Origin: Gordonia sediminis
GTDB taxonomy: Bacteria > Actinomycetota > Actinomycetes > Mycobacteriales > Mycobacteriaceae
DNA length: 64,000 nt
Assembly: GCA_004193205.1 (NCBI GenBank)
Contig: RZUM01000017.1
Span: 46,565 to 110,564, forward strand
Reading direction: 5' to 3'
In this document: positions 25,310 to 32,908 of the stretch, piece by piece
Position numbering within the stretch: position 1 is the first letter of the stretch
How the letters are laid out: the number at the start of each line of letters is the position of its first letter
Notes under the pieces: model-generated
Databases searched by the model: none
The model's input: the letters and a program-made list of their open reading frames with translations, nothing else
What the model was told of the DNA's origin: nothing
Translations under genes and position numbers: made by a program

Positions 25310-27049
25310 TCACAGGTTCTGCATGACGTTGCGCCCGCCGACGAACATCGCGATGCAGACGCCCAGTCCCGTCACCACCGTCATCACCAAAGCCATCGCC
25401 GCGACCACGGGAAACTGGCCGTTGGTCCAGTAATCGTAGAGCAATGTGCCCATCACCTGAACCGTCGGAGCGCGCACCAGCAGCGACGCCGAGAACTCGT
25501 GTGTCAGCATCACGAAGATGATGGCGCCGGCACCGGCGATGCTGCCGCGCAGCAACGGCATGACGATCCACAGCCACGTATGGATCGGGGTGGCGCCGCA
25601 TGTCCGCGATGCCTCGATGTAGGAGTCGCCGAGCGCGATCAAGCCCGAGGTCAATGTCCTTGTCGCGAATGGCAGCATCAACACCGCGTACACCAGGACG
25701 ACGACCCAGGTACTCCCGTACAGGATGAACGGAGCGGTCGAGTAGGCGAGGAGAAAGCCGACACCGAACACCACCGCCGGCACCCCGAGTGGCAGTGCGA
25801 CGATCACGTCCAACAACCACTTCAGAATCCGGTTCTGCTGATTCCTGACCAGGGTCAGAGCGGCAATGAACCCGATCGGCAGGACGATGAGCGCGGCGCC
25901 GAGGGATGCCAGCACGCTCGTCCCCAGCGCTCCGACAATCCGGTCGTCGGTCAACACCGTGTGGATGTTGTGGAACGTAAGGTCGTGGGGGCTGCCGCTC
26001 CAGAACGGTGAGATCGCGACGACGACGAGCGCGATCAAGGGAAGCAGCGTGGACAGCAGGAAGTACAGGGCGACGCCGAGTGCGGCAACCACCGAAGGCT
26101 TGCCGGCCGACCGGAACCCCTTGCCGCCGTGCGTGACGAATCGCTTCTGGTCTCCGAGCGCAGCCCGTTGTGCGACGATCACCACCAACCCGATCACCAG
26201 CAACGGCGAACCGATGGCGGCCGCCGCGCCGTAGTCGATCGGCGAGTTGGCGGTGAACATCAGCATCCACGTGGCGATCACGTCGATACCCGTGTTCGAC
26301 CCCAGCAGCAGTGGCGCGGTGAATTGTCCGACGCCGAGCAGAAACGCGACACCGACACCCTGGATCAGTGAGGGCCGCAGCAGCGGGAGAACGATGGTGA
26401 AGAACACGCGCGTAGCGGTCGCACCGCTCGCGTGAGCGGCTTCGACATGATCGGCGCTCACGTTCTGCACACCCGTGCTCACGAAGAGATAGACGAAGGC
26501 AGTCAACGCAAACCCGGTGATCACGACGATCCACCAGAACGAATAGACGTCGACCGGGCCTGACTCCAGATCGGACCACCAGGGCAGTCTTCTCATCAGG
26601 GTGTTGAGGAACCCGGGACGCGGCGACAGCAGGAAGCCCCACCCGAGCACGACGGCGACCATCGGCATCACGATTGGCAGCAGCGGCAGAACGCGCATCC
26701 ACTGGAGCCGCGATGGTAGTCGGGTCACCGCCCACGCGAGGCTCGTTCCGAGGATCGCGGCGATCATGGTCGATGCCCCAGCCAACACCACCGTGTCGCG
26801 GATGACGCCGACAACGCCGTCGGTTCCGAACGCCACGGAGTAGCCGCGTCCACCCTCCTCGAACGCACGCTCCTGCAGCTGGATCAGCGGCCAGACGACG
26901 AAGTAGGCGAGGAGCGCGACGAACACTGCGAGGAGCAGCGACCCACGCAACCGTCGCGTTGTCCACCTCCCTGCGCGCGGCCCGCCCGGGACCGGCGTCG
27001 CGTCGGCGGTGCCCGCCGGGTCGACAAAGACCGGAGCATCGACCGTCAT
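25310..27049 (-). CDS. ABC transporter permease, two fused membrane domains (FbpB-like)
   Basis: A 579-residue protein holding two consecutive binding-protein-dependent permease domains, each with about six hydrophobic helices. The EAA-type loops for contacting the ATPase are H-V-E-A-A-H-A-S-G-A-T near residue 225 and Y-I-E-A-S-R-T-C-G-A-T near residue 490. Such fused permeases occur in iron(III)/2-aminoethylphosphonate/thiamine-type importers with family 1 binding proteins. ATG 27049 overlaps the ATPase stop (ATGA) and is preferred to an upstream frame extension. Partners are the ATPase at 27046-28182 and the binding protein at 28231-29250. Confidence 0.9.
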   Translation of the reverse strand: MTVDAPVFVDPAGTADATPVPGGPRAGRWTTRRLRGSLLLAVFVALLAYFVVWPLIQLQERAFEEGGRGYSVAFGTDGVVGVIRDTVVLAGASTMIAAILGTSLAWAVTRLPSRLQWMRVLPLLPIVMPMVAVVLGWGFLLSPRPGFLNTLMRRLPWWSDLESGPVDVYSFWWIVVITGFALTAFVYLFVSTGVQNVSADHVEAAHASGATATRVFFTIVLPLLRPSLIQGVGVAFLLGVGQFTAPLLLGSNTGIDVIATWMLMFTANSPIDYGAAAAIGSPLLVIGLVVIVAQRAALGDQKRFVTHGGKGFRSAGKPSVVAALGVALYFLLSTLLPLIALVVVAISPFWSGSPHDLTFHNIHTVLTDDRIVGALGTSVLASLGAALIVLPIGFIAALTLVRNQQNRILKWLLDVIVALPLGVPAVVFGVGFLLAYSTAPFILYGSTWVVVLVYAVLMLPFATRTLTSGLIALGDSYIEASRTCGATPIHTWLWIVMPLLRGSIAGAGAIIFVMLTHEFSASLLVRAPTVQVMGTLLYDYWTNGQFPVVAAMALVMTVVTGLGVCIAMFVGGRNVMQNL

Positions 27050-28182
27050 GCGAGCACACCCTCCGCGGCCGGCGTCGAGATCCATGCACCGTCCGGGTCG
27101 TAGAGCCGGGCCGCCTCCGGAGCGAAACGGCCGGCGACCGCGTCCCCGACTTCGAGGTCGCGCTGCCAGCTGCCGGCGTCGCCCGCAGGGATCTGCGCGT
27201 GCAATCGATGTCCGTCGACGTCGACCATGACGTCGAGATGCCTTCCGCCGTATGTCATGTCGACAACTGTCGCCGGGAAACTGCTGACATCGTGGGCGAC
27301 CGTGCCCGGCGGTGCGAGGTCGATATCGGTCGGACGCAACCGCACCCGTGCCGCCGCCGTGTGTCCGCGGAGGAGTGAACGCCCGGTGAGCGGGAGGCCG
27401 AAGACCCTCTCCGCATCGCCATCGCGTCGTACGTCAAGGGCGTTGGTCAACCCGATGAAGTCGGCGACGTACTCCGTGCGTGGGCGTTCATAGACTTCCT
27501 GCGGCGTCCCGATCTGGTCGATCGCACCGGACCGCATGATCGCCATCCGGCTGCCCAACGCGAAGGCCTCGCCCTGGTCGTGGGTGACGAACACTCCGGT
27601 GAAGCCGAGCGAACGGTGCAGTTCATGGAGTTCAGACCGCACCGCATCCCGAAGCCGGGTGTCCAGGTTCGACAGCGGCTCATCGAACAGCACGAGGTCC
27701 GGTCGGGCGACGAGACCGCGTGCAAGTGCCACCCGCTGCTGCTGACCACCTGACAATTGCGCCGGATAACGGTCCAACAGATTCACACAGTCGACCAGGC
27801 GCGCCGCCTCGTCGACCCACCCTTGCGCGATCTTCGACTTCAGTCCGCGGCGACGAAGCGGGTACTCGATATTCTTGCGCACCGTCATGTGCGGCCACAG
27901 CGCATACGACTGGAACACCACACCGATGCTGCGCCGCTCGGGAGGGGTGTTCACATCGGAGTCCGAGTCGAAGACTGCGGTGTCGTCGAACCGGATGCTG
28001 CCCCGATCGGGAACTTCGAGGCCCGAGATACACCGCAGCGCAGTGGTCTTGCCGCAACCGCTCGGCCCGAGCAGAACCAGCAGTTCGCCGTCCTCCACGC
28101 GCAGGTCGAGCTCGTCGATCACGGTGACGCGCTTACGTGCTTTGAAGCTCTTGCTCAGCTTCGAGATGGTCAGAGACGTCAT
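27046..28182 (-). CDS. ABC transporter ATP-binding protein (FbpC/PotA-like)
   Basis: A 378-residue ATPase. Walker A G-P-S-G-C-G-K-T-T is near residue 40, signature L-S-G-G-Q-Q-Q-R near residue 137, Walker B V-L-F-D-E-P near residue 157, and the switch His in V-T-H-D-Q-G-E-A-F-A-L near residue 190. A C-terminal extension of about 130 residues has TOBE-like strands, as in carbohydrate/iron/polyamine-type importers. ATG 28182 has AAGG about 9 nt upstream; GTG 28191 is an in-frame alternative. It is encoded between the binding protein (48-nt gap) and the permease (4-nt overlap). Confidence 0.93.
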   Translation of the reverse strand: MTSLTISKLSKSFKARKRVTVIDELDLRVEDGELLVLLGPSGCGKTTALRCISGLEVPDRGSIRFDDTAVFDSDSDVNTPPERRSIGVVFQSYALWPHMTVRKNIEYPLRRRGLKSKIAQGWVDEAARLVDCVNLLDRYPAQLSGGQQQRVALARGLVARPDLVLFDEPLSNLDTRLRDAVRSELHELHRSLGFTGVFVTHDQGEAFALGSRMAIMRSGAIDQIGTPQEVYERPRTEYVADFIGLTNALDVRRDGDAERVFGLPLTGRSLLRGHTAAARVRLRPTDIDLAPPGTVAHDVSSFPATVVDMTYGGRHLDVMVDVDGHRLHAQIPAGDAGSWQRDLEVGDAVAGRFAPEAARLYDPDGAWISTPAAEGVLA

Positions 28183-28230
28183 GGATTTCACCCTTCGCTG
28201 CTGATGTCGGTGGCCAGTGACTCAAGGTCG

Positions 28231-29250
28231 TCAGAACATCAGCGACTTGAAGCGCGCCCGGAAGTCGTCGACCTCCTGCTGCTCCGGGTAGCCGTCCGTG
28301 AATACGACATCCTTGAACGTGGCTGCCGCACCGTCGACGTCGGTCCGCGGAGTGCCGTACTTCGGTGTGGTGAACGCGATCTGCCCTTCGCGCGAGAGGA
28401 GATAGTCCATGAACAGTTGTCCCGCATTGGCGTTGGGCGCCGTCGTCAGAACGCCACCGAATGAACGAACGCCCCAGGCGTCCTGCGGTATCACATAGTC
28501 GACGGGCGCACCGGCCGCCTTCTCGTCGATCATCGGCTGCGTGTAGGGACTGATCGCGATCTCTCCGGACGCGATCGCCTGCATCATGGTCGCGGTCGAA
28601 GCGTAGATCCGGGGCTTCTGCGCAGCGAGCTTCTGTAGGAATCCGGCTCCCTGCTCCTTCTCGATGTTCGTGTAGAACTGCACGATCGATGGAGATGTGT
28701 CCGGGTCGGGCAACCCGATCTTGCCTCCCTCCAGATCCGGTGAGAGGAGGTCGGCCGCGGAGCTCGGCTTGGAGGTCACGAGGTCGGTGTTCCATGAGAG
28801 TGCCGAAACGAATGCGTGTGTCGCCGCCCACGTTGCGTCCGGTGCGTTCTTCGACGCCTCGTACGCGGCCTCATGGACCGACGGGCCCTCGATCGTCATC
28901 ACCGCGTCGGGATGCGAATCGACCCACGTCCGATCCGAGGTGATGAAAACGTCGGCGATGCCTCGCTTGATGCTGAGCTCGGTCTCGACCTTCGGCAGCA
29001 GTTCGCTGTCGATGCCCCGCACCAGCGTGACGTCGATCCCGTACTTGTCCTTGAATCCCTTGATCAACGCTTCCGACGGTGCCGTGCCGGCGGACGTGTA
29101 GAGGGTGAGCGACCCCTCGTCCTTCGCCGCTTGGACGATGCCGTTCCAGTCGCCCGCCAGCGCGGTCGGCTCACTGCCACCACATCCAGCGATAGCGATG
29201 GCCATCGTTGCGGCGGCGATTCCACCGACAACGCTTCGCAGCAGTTTCAC
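28231..29250 (-). CDS. ABC transporter substrate-binding lipoprotein (family 1, iron/phosphonate-like)
   Basis: A 339-residue lipoprotein: signal peptide V-K-L-L-R-S-V-V-G-G-I-A-A with lipobox A-I-A-G-C. The mature part begins with the typical A-A-K-D-E-G-S-L-T-L-Y-T-S-A and contains D-V-F-I-T-S-D near residue 100 and N-A-G-Q-L-F-M-D-Y-L-L-S near residue 285, as in FbpA-like proteins. The tyrosine pair that binds iron in true FbpA is not evident, so an organic or phosphonate ligand is as likely as iron. GTG 29250 has AAGGAG about 9 nt upstream; reading from 29310 would add a non-signal N-terminus. First gene of a four-gene operon ending with a thioesterase. Confidence 0.9.
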   Translation of the reverse strand: MKLLRSVVGGIAAATMAIAIAGCGGSEPTALAGDWNGIVQAAKDEGSLTLYTSAGTAPSEALIKGFKDKYGIDVTLVRGIDSELLPKVETELSIKRGIADVFITSDRTWVDSHPDAVMTIEGPSVHEAAYEASKNAPDATWAATHAFVSALSWNTDLVTSKPSSAADLLSPDLEGGKIGLPDPDTSPSIVQFYTNIEKEQGAGFLQKLAAQKPRIYASTATMMQAIASGEIAISPYTQPMIDEKAAGAPVDYVIPQDAWGVRSFGGVLTTAPNANAGQLFMDYLLSREGQIAFTTPKYGTPRTDVDGAAATFKDVVFTDGYPEQQEVDDFRARFKSLMF

Positions 29251-29318
29251 GATTTTCCGCTCCTTGGAGAGTTGGACGAAGACTTCGTCGTCAGATGTGA
29301 CTCGCGCCACTACACTCG

Positions 29319-29347
29319 ACCATAAAGATCATGAGGAAATTACGCAA
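29319..29347 (-). promoter_or_regulatory. Promoter with TCATGA operator (FbpABC-like operon)
   Basis: Minus strand: TTGCGT (-35, 29347-29342), 17-nt spacer holding TTTCCTCATGATCTT, TATGGT (-10, 29324-29319). The GTG start at 29250 is about 60 nt downstream. It lies next to a second copy of the operator serving the divergent oxidoreductase gene. Confidence 0.65.
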
Positions 29348-29351
29348 GGCC

Positions 29352-29380
29352 CTGTCCGCGTATCCTCATGATGATTAAAT
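29352..29380 (+). promoter_or_regulatory. Promoter with TCATGA operator (LLM oxidoreductase)
   Basis: The -10 box TTAAAT is at 29375-29380, with a weak -35 (CTGTCC, 29352-29357) 17 nt away. The spacer contains TATCCTCATGATGA. Two operator copies, about 35 nt apart centre to centre, therefore serve two divergent promoters. Confidence 0.5.
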
Positions 29381-29410
29381 TGGGCTGGGGGGCCACCATA
29401 GGAGGACAAC

Positions 29411-30274
29411 GTGCGCATCGGGATCTCGGCCTACGGACTCGCCGCCGGCGACGTGATAGCGCTCGCTCGCGACGCCGACGCCGCCGGGTTCGACTCGCTG
29501 TGGATCGGCGAGCACGTCCTCGCCCCACGCGCCTACCAGACATCACATCCACAGGCAGGCAGCCATTTTCAGCAGCACACGACGCCGCACGCGGATGCCT
29601 CTGTCCGACTTGTCGATCCGTTGCCGACGCTGGCCGCAGCGGGTGCACTGACCGACCGGATCACGCTGGCGACCGGAGTCTATGTGGCGCCGCTCCGACA
29701 CCCGCTGCAGATCGCGCGTTCGGTGTGCACGGTGCAGGAAATCTGCAGCGGCCGATTGATTCTCGGGGTCGGCGCAGGCTGGCTCACCGAAGAGTTCGCT
29801 GCTCTCGACGCACCGTTCGCCGCGAGGTTCCGACGCATGGAAGCCGGCGTCGACATCGTTCGTGACGCACTTGCCGGAGGGTGGGTCGCACGCTCGAGCG
29901 GAGAGTATGTGTTCGACGCCGTCCAGATCACCAACACCGCGACTCCCGTACCGCTTGTCCTCGGCGGCAATACCGAGAAGGCGATCCGACGGTCGGTTCG
30001 TCTGGGCGACGGTTGGTTCAGCAGCGGCACACCGACTCTCGAGGAAGCCGTCGGCCTCCGCGCGCGGATCGTCGCCGAGGTCGACGGGCAGCATCGAGAC
30101 GCGCCGTTCCGAACCTGGTTTCGGATGCCCGGCGCAGACCCCGCCGAACTCCGCCGATGGACCGACGAAGGATTCGACGACGTCGTGGTCTGGGCAAGCA
30201 GCGTCTGGCCCGTCGACAACCCTCACCGCCGCGAAATCCTCGCCGAGCACGCAGCGCAGCTGGGCATCGCCTGA
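29411..30274 (+). CDS. LLM-class (luciferase-like, probably F420-dependent) oxidoreductase
   Basis: A 287-residue TIM-barrel protein of the luciferase-like superfamily. F-D-S-L-W-I-G-E-H-V near residue 28, I-T-L-A-T-G-V-Y-V-A-P-L-R-H-P near residue 83 and R-L-I-L-G-V-G-A-G-W near residue 113 match the F420-dependent TIGR03619-like group of actinobacteria. V-P-L-V-L-G-G-N-T near residue 180 and L-G-D-G-W-F near residue 197 complete the cofactor pocket. GTG 29411 follows AGGAGG at 29400-29405. It would oxidise or reduce a pathway intermediate. F420 rather than FMN use is inferred from the subfamily. Confidence 0.9.
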   Translation: MRIGISAYGLAAGDVIALARDADAAGFDSLWIGEHVLAPRAYQTSHPQAGSHFQQHTTPHADASVRLVDPLPTLAAAGALTDRITLATGVYVAPLRHPLQIARSVCTVQEICSGRLILGVGAGWLTEEFAALDAPFAARFRRMEAGVDIVRDALAGGWVARSSGEYVFDAVQITNTATPVPLVLGGNTEKAIRRSVRLGDGWFSSGTPTLEEAVGLRARIVAEVDGQHRDAPFRTWFRMPGADPAELRRWTDEGFDDVVVWASSVWPVDNPHRREILAEHAAQLGIA

Positions 30275-30325
30275 CGAGCGCAGCCGAGTCAGTGGCCCGC
30301 CGTGACGAGCGCAGCCGAGTCAGTG
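30272..30325. repeat. Tandem direct repeat carrying the stop codons of two convergent genes
   Basis: A 23-nt unit (TGACGAGCGCAGCCGAGTCA plus GTG) occurs at 30272-30294 and again at 30303-30325, period 31. Each unit begins TGAC and contains a closing GTCA, so each can form a short hairpin. The first copy supplies the TGA stop of the plus-strand gene ending at 30274. The second supplies the stop of the minus-strand gene ending at 30320. It probably acts as a bidirectional terminator; I recall similar TGACGAGCGCAGC elements at gene ends in related actinobacteria. Confidence 0.75.
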
Positions 30326-31939
30326 ACCTGCCGTATCCACCTGGTCCGGATCGAGTTTGATGTCGAAGAGGACGGGGCGGTCACGGTTCGGCAGTTCGGC
30401 GAGCGCGGCGTCGAGGTCAGCCATCGACCGGACCGTGTAACCGCGGCCGCCGAGCGACTCGGCAACGGGGGCGAAGTCGGGCCAGTCGAACATCGACCGC
30501 GCCGGGTCCATGTCCTTGCGACGGAACTGGATATGCTCGGCGCCGTACGCCCCGTCGTTGAACACGGCGACGACGAGGTCGAGTCCATGACGCACCGCCG
30601 TGTTGAACTCGGCGAGGCCGCCGAGCATGAAACCGCCGTCGCCGGTCACCAGCAGCGTCGGACGTCGCGTACCCGCTGCCGCACCGATCGCATTGCCCAT
30701 CCCGAGGCCGATCGACCCGAAGTTGACGGTGTGCACGTAATCCCGCGGTCGCTCGACGTGAAACAGCCCGAACGCATTGAAGATGAACCGTCCACCGTCG
30801 TAGACAAGTGCGCGATCACGCGGGAACGCCTTTTCGAGCGCAATCATCGCCGAACGTAGGTCGACGGTGCCGTCGCCGCTGCGGTCGACGAAGGCGTCGT
30901 CGCGGTGCTCGGCCAGACGCGTCGCCAATTCCGCCGACGCGAACCCGGTCGCGGGGACCTCGATGGCGTCCAGCATTTCGACGAGCTCGTCGGCGACGGC
31001 CGCGGCGTCGCCGACCACGACCGCGTCGACGGCCTGATTGCGCTGCAGCGCATCACGATCCACGTCGATCTGGACCACGCGTCGACCGTCGAGGACGCTG
31101 CCTTCCATCGTCGTCCACTTGTTCAGTCCGGCACCGAACGCGATGACGGTGTCCGCGTCACCGACGACGTCGAGGGCCACCTTGTGCGAGATGGTGCCGA
31201 CGATTCCGATGTTGTGCGGGTCGCCTCGGTACGAGTCACGGCCGCGCAGCGTGGTTCCGAGCGGAGCACCGATGCGGTGTGCGAGACGCGCGACCGCTGC
31301 TCGTGCGGCCTCGGACATGACGCCCTGGCCGGACAGGACCAGCGGGCGGCGGGCGGCCGCGATCACCGCAACGGCCTCCTCGAGCGCGGCAACGGCCGGA
31401 CGTATTGCCTGGACCGGTGCCCAGCGCTGCGCGGCAGGCTTGTATTCGACTTGTTCCCAATGGAACTCGATGGGCACGTTCAGTACGATCGGGCGACGTT
31501 CGTTCAGCGCCCGGCGCACCGCGACGGCGACATCTTCGGCGACGGTCTCGACCGACCGCACCTGCTCGAAGCCTGCACCTGTCGGCATCACCACGTCACG
31601 CTGGGAGATGTTCTGGAAGTTGTCCCGGTCGACGACCGCGGTGTCGCCCGCGACGAGCAGCACCGGAGTGCGGTCCTTGACGCTCTCCACCAGACCGGTC
31701 ACGGTGTTCGTGAGGGCGGGCCCATGGGTGACCGACGCCACGCCGAGCCCGCCGGTGACCCGGGCGTATCCGTTCGCCGCGGTGATCGCTCCGGCCTCGT
31801 TGGACGTCGAGATGAACTCGGTGTCGTCCAGCGCGGCGAAACTGTCCATCATGTAAATATTCGCGTCGCCCATCACGCCGAAGATCGTGGTGACGTCTTC
31901 CGAGCGCAATGCTCTGGCGATGGCCTCGTGAAAGAACAT
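30320..31939 (-). CDS. Thiamine-diphosphate-dependent enzyme (acetolactate synthase-like)
   Basis: A 539-residue three-domain ThDP enzyme of the POX/ALS/benzoylformate decarboxylase superfamily. The activating Glu is in S-N-E-A-G-A-I-T-A-A near residue 47. The central Rossmann-like domain covers about 190-330. The ThDP/Mg motif runs from G-D-G-G-F-M-L-G near residue 440 to V-F-N-D-G-A-Y-G near residue 470. It could carboligate or decarboxylate a 2-oxo acid, or cleave an acyl-CoA such as a 2-hydroxyacyl-CoA. It lies 43 nt downstream of the GntR gene on the same strand, so the pair is probably one transcript. Not likely the biosynthetic ilvB, given the catabolic context. Confidence 0.85.
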   Translation of the reverse strand: MFFHEAIARALRSEDVTTIFGVMGDANIYMMDSFAALDDTEFISTSNEAGAITAANGYARVTGGLGVASVTHGPALTNTVTGLVESVKDRTPVLLVAGDTAVVDRDNFQNISQRDVVMPTGAGFEQVRSVETVAEDVAVAVRRALNERRPIVLNVPIEFHWEQVEYKPAAQRWAPVQAIRPAVAALEEAVAVIAAARRPLVLSGQGVMSEAARAAVARLAHRIGAPLGTTLRGRDSYRGDPHNIGIVGTISHKVALDVVGDADTVIAFGAGLNKWTTMEGSVLDGRRVVQIDVDRDALQRNQAVDAVVVGDAAAVADELVEMLDAIEVPATGFASAELATRLAEHRDDAFVDRSGDGTVDLRSAMIALEKAFPRDRALVYDGGRFIFNAFGLFHVERPRDYVHTVNFGSIGLGMGNAIGAAAGTRRPTLLVTGDGGFMLGGLAEFNTAVRHGLDLVVAVFNDGAYGAEHIQFRRKDMDPARSMFDWPDFAPVAESLGGRGYTVRSMADLDAALAELPNRDRPVLFDIKLDPDQVDTAGH

Positions 31940-31982
31940 CGTGAGGTTTTCCTTCTATTCGGTTGAGACGAGTCGGGAGGGA

Positions 31983-32786
31983 TCAGATCCACTCCACGTC
32001 GCCGTCGAGGAGTGAGCCCAGCTGCGCCCGGTTCAACGCGAGAACACGGGTCAAGTGCTGGTTCATCAGTGCGGATGCTTTGCCGGCGTCTCCCTTGGAG
32101 ATCACCCGAGCGAGCTTGAGGTGGTCGTCGACGAGCTCTTGATGGATCAGTGTGACGTCGCCGATCATTGCGAGATGATGGGCGACGATCTGGCCGTAGG
32201 ACCGGAACGTCACCTGGAACACGCGATTGTTGGCCAATGCCGCGACCGTTCCGTGGAAGCCCTCGTGACCGGACATGTAGACGTCCAGGTCGTCGTGGAC
32301 GACATCGTCGACATGCCCGTCGATGTACGGCGCCATCGCCGCTTTGCGCGCCTCGTCGTCCGGGTTGGCGGCGGCCATACCCGCCAGCGTGGTCTCGGCG
32401 AACACCCACGCTTCGAACAGCTCGTCGTATGTCGCGCCGGCCAGGTGTAGGTACAGCGCCTCCATCCGGCCGAGATTGGCCGAATCGACGGTGCCGACGA
32501 TCGGCCCGCCGCCAGGTCCGCGACGAATTGAGATCATGCCCTGGACTTCGAGGAGACGCAGACCCTCCCGGAGGGACTCGCGGCTCACCCCGTAGTGCCG
32601 GAGCATTTCGGCCTCGGACGGCAGGCTGGTCCCGGTTTGCAGTCCTTCGGACCGGATCGTCCGCACGACTGCGCGCGCCACGACCTCTGCGGCCTTCAGC
32701 GGACGGAGGACCGAGCCGCCGCCCGCAATCGAGATCGCAGTGTGACCGGCGGTTGCGTCCTCCGTCGTCGCGTTCGCTTCGGTCAT
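31983..32786 (-). CDS. GntR-family transcriptional regulator, FCD (FadR-type) domain
   Basis: A 267-residue regulator. The N-terminal winged helix-turn-helix (residues about 30-100: L-P-S-E-A-E-M-L-R-H-Y-G-V-S-R-E-S-L-R-E and L-L-E-V-Q-G-M-I-S-I-R-R-G-P-G-G-G) is followed by an all-helical FCD ligand domain with metal-site-type histidines (G-H-E-G-F-H near residue 165 and Q-I-V-A-H-H-L near residue 192). FCD regulators respond to small organic acids or acyl-CoA-like effectors and often repress catabolic genes. It is the only regulator gene within the island and so the first candidate for the TCATGA operators. Start ATG 32786 gives a normal N-terminus; upstream in-frame sequence looks non-coding. 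It heads a two-gene unit with the ThDP enzyme. Confidence 0.92.
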   Translation of the reverse strand: MTEANATTEDATAGHTAISIAGGGSVLRPLKAAEVVARAVVRTIRSEGLQTGTSLPSEAEMLRHYGVSRESLREGLRLLEVQGMISIRRGPGGGPIVGTVDSANLGRMEALYLHLAGATYDELFEAWVFAETTLAGMAAANPDDEARKAAMAPYIDGHVDDVVHDDLDVYMSGHEGFHGTVAALANNRVFQVTFRSYGQIVAHHLAMIGDVTLIHQELVDDHLKLARVISKGDAGKASALMNQHLTRVLALNRAQLGSLLDGDVEWI

Positions 32787-32835
32787 GTCGTTCCCATCTC
32801 CTGCTGTCGCTCCCCTCCGGCGTATCCGTGGGAGA

Positions 32836-32860
32836 GTTATTCCTACCGATGATCTATCAC
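32836..32860. promoter_or_regulatory. Possible degenerate operator upstream of the GntR gene
   Basis: The sequence TTATTCCTACCGATGATCTA resembles the island operator (ATTCCTCATGATNATT) with a 2-nt insertion and CGATGA in place of TCATGA. It lies 50-75 nt upstream of the GntR start and could be an autoregulatory site. The match is weak. Confidence 0.3.
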
Positions 32861-32908
32861 ATCGGGTCGGGCCGTGGCACGTCTGCGCATACCGGCTCGA
32901 CTTGTTCG

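Noticed and set aside
25296-27089. A 597-residue open frame on the minus strand overlapping the fused permease
   Set aside because: It is rich in R, P and G without hydrophobic helices, and is the neighbouring frame of the real permease (25310-27049), which has clear membrane segments.
30272-30325. Tandem repeat considered as a CRISPR fragment
   Set aside because: There are only two units with an 8-nt gap, and they contain the stop codons of both flanking genes.
30320-31939. Assignment of the ThDP enzyme as biosynthetic acetolactate synthase (ilvB)
   Set aside because: No small subunit or ilvC is nearby, and it follows a GntR regulator in a catabolic island.
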